This document shows positions 13,656 to 16,188 of a DNA stretch of 16,188 nt, one piece after another; within the stretch, counting starts at the first letter, position 1, and every line of letters begins with the position of its first letter. The DNA comes from Clostridia bacterium. Lineage in GTDB: Bacteria > Bacillota > Clostridia > Christensenellales > CAG-917. Location of the stretch: contig CAAEDU010000021.1 of NCBI GenBank assembly GCA_900754695.1, positions 1-16,188 of the forward strand. The letters run 5' to 3'. The notes beneath the pieces were generated by a model that worked only from the letters and a program-made list of their open reading frames with translations, had not been told where the DNA came from and ran no database searches. The position numbers and the translations under genes are program-made.

Positions 13656-14745
13656 CTCGGGCAAGATGGACGCTTCCCTCGTGAAGCTGCTCGGAAGCGA
13701 GGGGAGCGCGTGCGCGGTCGTGCGTGTGCAGAGCCCCCGGCAGCTCGGCATGCTTTCGCGGCACTTCGACGTCGCGGCGCGGTTCCCGTTCATCAATTCC
13801 GTGGGAGTGCGTCTTTCGCGGTCGGACGCGGAGAGGCTCGTCGCCATGCAGGAGGTGGTCTCCGTCACCGCGCAGGGACGGGTGCGCGCTCTTGCGGACG
13901 CCGCATCGGGCGTCCCGTCCGCTTCGGAGGGAAACGACGGATATGCCGCCGACACTCTCGGAGTGCGCGGTCTCACGGGACGGGGAGTGCGCCTCGCCGT
14001 GCTGGACACGGGGGTGTCGCCCCATCTCGATCTCAGCGTGCCGAAAGACCGCATCGCCGTCTTCCGCGACTTCACGGGAGAGGGAGAGTTCCCCTATGAC
14101 GACAACGGACACGGCACCTTTGTCGCGGGTGTCGCGGCGGGAGGCGGGACGCTCTCTGCGGGCGAGGTGCGCGGCGTTGCGCCCGAGGCGGAGATCGTCG
14201 CCGTCAAAGTCATCGGAGAGTCGGGGGAGACGGGCGCCTTCACCATCCTCGAGGGGATGCAATGGCTCTTCGACAACTGCGAAAGGCTGGGCGTCAAAGT
14301 CGCCTGCATGAGCTTCGGGGCGGATCCTCTCCCGTCCTCCGACCCTTTGAAGATGGGCGCGGATATGCTGTCAAGGCGGGGCATCACCGTCGTTTGCGCG
14401 TCAGGCAACAGCGGCGCGGGCACGCTGAAATCCCCGGGAGTGAGCCGCGAGGTCATCTCCGTGGGTGCGGTGGACGAGCGCCTCAAAGTGGCGGAGTTCA
14501 CCTCGTCGGGGGTCTATCAGGGAGTATATCGCCCCGACGTCTGTGCCCCCGGAGTCGCCGTGCGCGGGGTGGACGCCGGCGGGACGTACGCCGTCATGTC
14601 GGGCACTTCCGTCGCCGCTCCGTACGTTGCGGGCGCGTGCTGCCTTCTGCACGAGCGCTATGCAGCCCTCACGCCGAGAGAGGCAAAACGCATGATCGTC
14701 GCCTCTTCGCGCGTTGTGGACGGCGCACGGGTGTTCAAGCTCTGA
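13642..14745 (+). CDS. S8 family subtilisin-like serine protease, apparently intracellular
   Basis: A 367-residue subtilase with a complete catalytic set: Asp122 (AVLDTGVSPH), His157 (NGHGTFVAG), the oxyanion Asn256 (ASGNSGAG) and Ser323 (SGTSVAAPYVAG). Residues about 20-85 resemble an I9-type propeptide, so it probably matures by self-cleavage. The N-terminus (MRCADSGKMDASLVKLLG) is not a signal peptide, pointing to a cytoplasmic enzyme or a non-classical export route. The ATG at 13642 overlaps the upstream gene by 14 nt and has a GGAG; the ATG at 13666 has none. Intracellular subtilisins of Bacillus are comparable in outline. Substrates and role are not evident. A terminator follows 28 nt after the stop. 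Confidence 0.93.
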   Translation: MRCADSGKMDASLVKLLGSEGSACAVVRVQSPRQLGMLSRHFDVAARFPFINSVGVRLSRSDAERLVAMQEVVSVTAQGRVRALADAASGVPSASEGNDGYAADTLGVRGLTGRGVRLAVLDTGVSPHLDLSVPKDRIAVFRDFTGEGEFPYDDNGHGTFVAGVAAGGGTLSAGEVRGVAPEAEIVAVKVIGESGETGAFTILEGMQWLFDNCERLGVKVACMSFGADPLPSSDPLKMGADMLSRRGITVVCASGNSGAGTLKSPGVSREVISVGAVDERLKVAEFTSSGVYQGVYRPDVCAPGVAVRGVDAGGTYAVMSGTSVAAPYVAGACCLLHERYAALTPREAKRMIVASSRVVDGARVFKL

Positions 14746-14772
14746 TCAGTCGGCATTACCGACGCCGAATCG

Positions 14773-14799
14773 AAGACAGCGCCGTGAGGCGCTGTCTTT
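14773..14799 (+). terminator. intrinsic terminator of the S8 protease unit
   Basis: AAGACAGCGCC (14773-14783) pairs perfectly over 11 bp with GGCGCTGTCTT (14788-14798) around a GTGA loop, then TCAT. The T run is short, but the stem is long and perfect. It may also serve the convergent minus-strand gene, although its minus-strand tail (CGATTCGG) is poor in T. Confidence 0.75.
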
Positions 14800-14819
14800 C
14801 ATAAGGCGCTGCCTTTCAT
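14787..14819 (+). repeat. tandem near-copy of the terminator's 3' arm
   Basis: AGGCGCTGTCTTTCAT (14787-14802) is repeated as AGGCGCTGCCTTTCAT (14804-14819), 15 of 16 bases identical with a 17-bp period. The second copy can also fold on itself (AAGGC-GCT-GCCTT, 14803-14815). This looks like a small duplication of half a terminator. Confidence 0.65.
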
Positions 14820-14920
14820 GCGGCTCGCGCCGGATTTTGCATCCCGCAGCCCGTCTCATCCTCGTCGCGTCCGTCCGCACGGCGTGCCCTGCGGCGACAG
14901 CTGCGCTCGGAGCCGCACAG

Positions 14921-16048
14921 TCACCGTTTTGAGGTGCAGATCTCCTCGAGGGCTGCGACGAAGAGGTAGATGTCCTTCTCCGTGTTGTCCGCGCCTATGC
15001 TCGCGCGCACGGCGCCCCGTCCCGATGTGCCCAGCGCTTTGTGCGCGAGGGGCGCGCAATGCAGTCCGCCGCGCACCGCGATGCCGCGCTCCGCAAGCGC
15101 GTCGGCAACGCGGGCGCTGTCCTTGCCTTTGAGGTTGAAGGCGACGACGCCGAGGGTCGCGTCGCGGGTGTAGACTTCCGCGCCCAAAACTTTGAGATAA
15201 GCAATGAGTTCCTCCGCAAGGCGTTTTACGGCAGGGAGATATTTTTCTCGTTCCGCAAAGCTCCATTTCGCTCCCGCCCTGAGAGCCGCGATCCCTCCCG
15301 CGAACAGAGTGCCCGCTTCCATAGCCTCGGGCGGGTCGGAGGGCTGATAGACGCTGTCCGACGCCGTCCCCGTGCCGCCCATGAGAAGGGGCTGGAGTTT
15401 CAGATCCCTGCGGAAGACGAGACACCCCGTCCCCTGCGGACCGTGCAGCCCCTTGTGTCCCGGCAGCGCGAGCATGTCAAAGCCGAGTTTCGCCATGTCT
15501 ACGCGCACCGCGGGCACCGCCTGCGCGCCGTCTATGAGTGAGACCGCGCCGCACTTTTTCAGCGATGCGGAGAGCGCGGGAAGGTCCAGCCTTGCCCCCG
15601 TCACGTTGGATGCCGCGCTCACCGCGCAAAAATCCGCGTTTTGCAGCGCGGAGTCCAGGTGCGCGGGCGCGATGACCCCGTTCTCGTCCGGCTCTATGAC
15701 CATGAGCTCTATCTTTTTCCGCTTTTCCAGTTCGAAGAGGGGGCGCAGCACGGAGTTGTGGTCGTATGCCGTCGTCACCACCCGCATCCCCGTGCGCAGA
15801 AAACCGAATATGCCGAGGTTGAGCGCCTCGGTGCAGTTCTTTGTGAACGCGACGGAGAAGTCGCTTTCGGGCGCGCCGAGCGCGGAGAGCAGAAAACGCC
15901 TGCAATCCTCGATCTTCATCGCGGCGTCGAGAGCGTCGCGGTGACCGCTCCTGCCGCTGTTGGCGGAGTGCGCCAGGTCGTACATGAGAGCCTCGGCGAC
16001 CCCTTTGGGTTTGAAACGGGAAGTCGCCGCATTGTCAAGATAGATCAT
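14921..16048 (-). CDS. cysteine desulfurase-family PLP aminotransferase (class V)
   Basis: A 375-residue PLP enzyme of the SufS/IscS-like group, which takes sulfur from cysteine as an enzyme-bound persulfide. It begins MIYLDNAATSRFKP, typical of the family. His98 (DHNS) stacks on PLP, Asp173 (LIDGAQ) contacts the ring nitrogen, Lys199 (ALPGHKGLHGPQG) binds PLP, and Cys331 (GGLHCAPLAH) is the likely sulfur-accepting cysteine. GGAGG lies 5 nt before the ATG at 16048; an in-frame ATG at 16168 adds 40 residues unlike the family. No sufU, iscU or other Fe-S genes are adjacent, so the sulfur acceptor is unknown. It resembles the group often annotated as stand-alone cysteine desulfurase family protein in Clostridia. 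It is convergent with the S8 gene, with 175 nt between them. Confidence 0.93.
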   Translation of the reverse strand: MIYLDNAATSRFKPKGVAEALMYDLAHSANSGRSGHRDALDAAMKIEDCRRFLLSALGAPESDFSVAFTKNCTEALNLGIFGFLRTGMRVVTTAYDHNSVLRPLFELEKRKKIELMVIEPDENGVIAPAHLDSALQNADFCAVSAASNVTGARLDLPALSASLKKCGAVSLIDGAQAVPAVRVDMAKLGFDMLALPGHKGLHGPQGTGCLVFRRDLKLQPLLMGGTGTASDSVYQPSDPPEAMEAGTLFAGGIAALRAGAKWSFAEREKYLPAVKRLAEELIAYLKVLGAEVYTRDATLGVVAFNLKGKDSARVADALAERGIAVRGGLHCAPLAHKALGTSGRGAVRASIGADNTEKDIYLFVAALEEICTSKR

Positions 16049-16188
16049 GCTTTCCTCCGCGACAAGATATGCGCATATGTGCGCAAGCGTGCATGTCCGC
16101 GCAGGATGCCAGACAGGAATAATACGAACCAGGTTCAGCGCCGCCGATTTCCGCCTGAACCGCGTCATTCGCCTTGCTAATACAGTCA
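16049..16188 (-). promoter_or_regulatory. leader and candidate promoter of the cysteine desulfurase gene
   Basis: On the minus strand TATTAT (16124-16119) could be a -10 box, but no good -35 is seen. Just upstream of it lies the dyad GAACC-A-GGTTC (16126-16136), and GGTTCAG (16132-16138) also pairs with CTGAACC (16155-16161). Between promoter and gene, TGCGCA-TATG-TGCGCA (16070-16085) forms a perfect hairpin 11 nt before the GGAGG site. No riboswitch or tRNA could be identified. Confidence 0.3.

Noticed and set aside
16126..16136. LexA (DinR) box upstream of the cysteine desulfurase gene
   Set aside because: The half-sites GAAC and GTTC are present, but the spacer is 3 bp where the Bacillus-type box needs 4.
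16100..16140. Minus-strand TGAACCTG followed by ATTAT resembles the 3' half of a TPP riboswitch
   Set aside because: The CUGAGA element and the matching P5 stem are absent, and the downstream gene is not a thiamine gene.
16049..16168. N-terminal extension of the cysteine desulfurase
   Set aside because: The family starts at MIYLDNAAT, which has a GGAGG at proper distance; the extension has neither similarity nor a site.

Overview
This is a GC-rich bacterial chromosomal segment from a Gram-positive, Bacillota-type organism. The evidence is strong AGGAGG-type ribosome binding sites at most starts, coding dominated by G/C at third codon positions, and the core order dprA-topA-trmFO-hslV-hslU, which is the arrangement of the Bacillus 'cod' locus. 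The high G+C, a ComM/YifB gene just before dprA, a SipW-type signal peptidase and a RseC-like protein next to thioredoxin suggest an uncultured Clostridia, possibly Christensenellales. That finer placement is an inference from style and gene content. There is no sign of phage, transposon, CRISPR, rRNA or tRNA; this is mostly core genome.

Layout. (1) 1-1270: a LysR-type HTH gene on the minus strand that stops after 87 residues, an AT-rich divergent regulatory region, then a single-gene unit for a SipW/ER-type signal peptidase with its own promoter, a hairpin leader and a strong terminator. (2) 1314-12928: one long plus-strand cluster comM-dprA-topA-trmFO-hslV-hslU-hisS-(RseC-like)-trxA-glyA. 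Several junctions overlap or are very short (1-nt, 4-nt, 9-nt and 13-nt), so cotranscription is likely. There are two convincing internal promoters, one just before hslV and one inside the RseC-like gene ahead of trxA, and a terminator after glyA. (3) 12977-14799: a small accessory cluster with a methionine-rich unknown protein on the minus strand, facing a 73-residue unknown protein that is translationally coupled to a leaderless subtilisin-like protease. (4) 14921-16188: a minus-strand cysteine-desulfurase-family PLP enzyme and its leader.

The genes fall into four jobs. DNA uptake and topology: ComM, DprA, TopA. tRNA and translation: TrmFO, HisRS. Protein quality control: HslUV and the S8 protease. 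Redox, one-carbon and sulfur metabolism: RseC-like, TrxA, SHMT, cysteine desulfurase. GlyA makes the 5,10-methylene-THF that TrmFO consumes. Compared with the Bacillus locus, the XerC/CodV recombinase is missing between trmFO and hslV, and CodY is missing after hslU, where hisS sits instead.

The most unusual signal is in the leaders. Several genes have a short, often perfect, hairpin ending at or within 2 nt of the Shine-Dalgarno (SD) sequence (signal peptidase, hslV, hslU, hisS, trxA), several with a purine loop resembling an SD. The S8 protease has its SD as the tetraloop of a hairpin. All structures were judged by eye; no folding or database search was run.
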